DNA of 7,277 nucleotides, taken from assembly GCA_024642805.1 (NCBI GenBank), contig JAHEAK010000230.1, forward strand, positions 462 through 7,738, read 5' to 3'. Positions 6,470-7,277 of this stretch are shown here, piece by piece. The DNA is from Kofleriaceae bacterium (GTDB lineage: Bacteria > Myxococcota_A > Polyangia > Haliangiales > Haliangiaceae). Each line of letters opens with the position of its first letter. Positions within the stretch are counted from its first letter, which is position 1. The notes under the pieces are model-generated. The model did no database searches, was not told the origin of the DNA, and saw nothing but the letters and a program-made list of their open reading frames with translations. Made by a program: the position numbers and the translations under genes.

Positions 6470-6476
6470 CAAGCGA

Positions 6477-7277
6477 GTGCCTTCGCACAGCGACAGCGAT
6501 CCGGTCCTGCCTTCGCTCAACCTCGATGTCCTGGGCCAGCGAAGCGACACGCCCACCACCAACGTCGGCGTCGACCCCGACACCGCCAGGCGACGCAACG
6601 CAGGTCCCGGCGATGTCATAGGCGAGCGCTACGTCATTGATGGCCAAATTGCCCGAGGTGGCATGGGGCGGGTCATGCGCGTGCGGCACATGGTGCTCGA
6701 CAAGGCCTTCGCCCTCAAGCTGCCACGAGCGCGCTACGCAACCGAGCACGATGAGCTCGAGCGCTTCTATCGCGAGGCCTGCTTGGCCAGCTCACTCGAT
6801 CACGAGAACATCTGCAGCATCGTCGACTTTGGCGAGGATCCTAAATTCGGCCTCTTCATGGTCATGGAGCTGGTCGAAGGCCAGGCGCTCAAAGACAAGC
6901 TGAAGGCCGATGGCCGCTTGTCGCCCAAGGCCACTGCCGACATTATGATGCAGATTGCAGAAGCGCTGCGCTATGTGCACAGCCAGGGCATCGTGCATGG
7001 CGACATCAAGCCAGACAACATCTTGTTGACCCGCACCGCCGACCGCAAGCGACTGGTGAAGTTGCTCGACTTCGGGTTGGCGCGCCCTGCTTCTGGTGAA
7101 AACGATGGTTCGGTGCGCGGCACCCCCGAGTACCTGGCGCCCGAGCGCATTCGAAAGTCGCCACCCTCTGTCGCCAGCGACATCTACGCCCTTGGCATCT
7201 TGTTCTTCGAGCTCATGACCGGCGTGCCACCCTTCACCGGCCCCACCACCGAAGTGCTGCGCCGCCATCTCAGTGAG
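6477..7277 (+). CDS. Hanks-type Ser/Thr protein kinase (3' truncated)
   Basis: The first 267 residues of a eukaryotic-like Ser/Thr kinase are visible; the gene continues past the window. A polar N-terminal extension of about 48 residues, rich in Ser, Asp, Pro and Thr, precedes the catalytic domain, which opens at GDVIGERYVIDGQ. Visible elements: glycine-rich loop ARGGMGRV (59-66, first Gly replaced by Ala59), ATP-anchoring Lys81 (FALKLP), Glu100 of helix C (YREACLAS), catalytic loop HGDIKPDN (174-181, Asp176, Lys178, Asn181), DFG at 198-200, and GTPEYLAPE (215-223) ending the activation segment. All essential catalytic residues are present. The catalytic loop has HGD instead of HRD, making it a non-RD kinase. 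The only in-frame start between the upstream stop (6435) and the domain is GTG 6477. Myxobacterial kinases of this layout usually carry a C-terminal sensor, TPR or membrane region, but that part is not visible here. The downstream substrate is unknown. Confidence 0.93.
   Translation, partial: MPSHSDSDPVLPSLNLDVLGQRSDTPTTNVGVDPDTARRRNAGPGDVIGERYVIDGQIARGGMGRVMRVRHMVLDKAFALKLPRARYATEHDELERFYREACLASSLDHENICSIVDFGEDPKFGLFMVMELVEGQALKDKLKADGRLSPKATADIMMQIAEALRYVHSQGIVHGDIKPDNILLTRTADRKRLVKLLDFGLARPASGENDGSVRGTPEYLAPERIRKSPPSVASDIYALGILFFELMTGVPPFTGPTTEVLRRHLSE

Noticed and set aside
6792..7268. 158-codon minus-strand frame opposite the kinase
   Set aside because: It is antisense to the conserved catalytic domain, His/Gln/Val-rich, and has no supporting start signal.

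Overview
The window is a gene-dense stretch (about 60 to 65 % GC by eye) from what looks like a myxobacterium or related deltaproteobacterium (Myxococcota). Three things point there: a type IV pilus pilC-pilS arrangement, a Hanks-type Ser/Thr kinase with an N-terminal catalytic domain, and TPR-like and TerB-like accessory proteins around housekeeping genes. The taxonomic call is inference from gene content; no 16S or other marker is present.

Layout, left to right. (1) A plus-strand type IV pilus block: the C-terminal part of pilC (inner-membrane platform protein), pilS (membrane sensor histidine kinase), and a small cysteine-rich protein whose ATG overlaps the end of pilS. That protein has a ClpX-type C4 zinc finger and an additional N-terminal CxxC pair. 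The partner response regulator pilR, often found next to pilS, is not seen. (2) A minus-strand gene for an unrecognised membrane protein with helical, TPR-like repeats. It converges on the zinc-finger gene and diverges from miaB. (3) miaB on the plus strand, encoding the tRNA ms2i6A37 methylthiotransferase. Its ATG and that of the minus-strand gene lie on top of each other in one CCATGG palindrome. (4) A 13-bp tandem repeat array fills the gap between the convergent ends of miaB and a lipase gene. (5) A minus-strand pair: a TerB-like protein followed 43 nt later by an alpha/beta-hydrolase of the lipase/PGAP1-like type. (6) Divergent from that pair, a Ser/Thr protein kinase starts at a GTG just downstream of a perfect TATAAT. 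It runs off the right edge of the window.

How the genes relate: PilC and PilS belong to pilus assembly and to control of pilin transcription, and the zinc-finger protein is translationally linked to PilS. miaB is an independent housekeeping gene. The TerB-like/lipase pair and the kinase share a 95-nt divergent intergenic region, but nothing in the sequence proves a functional link. No tRNA, rRNA, CRISPR array, insertion sequence or prophage gene was seen. No intergenic gap reaches 100 nt.
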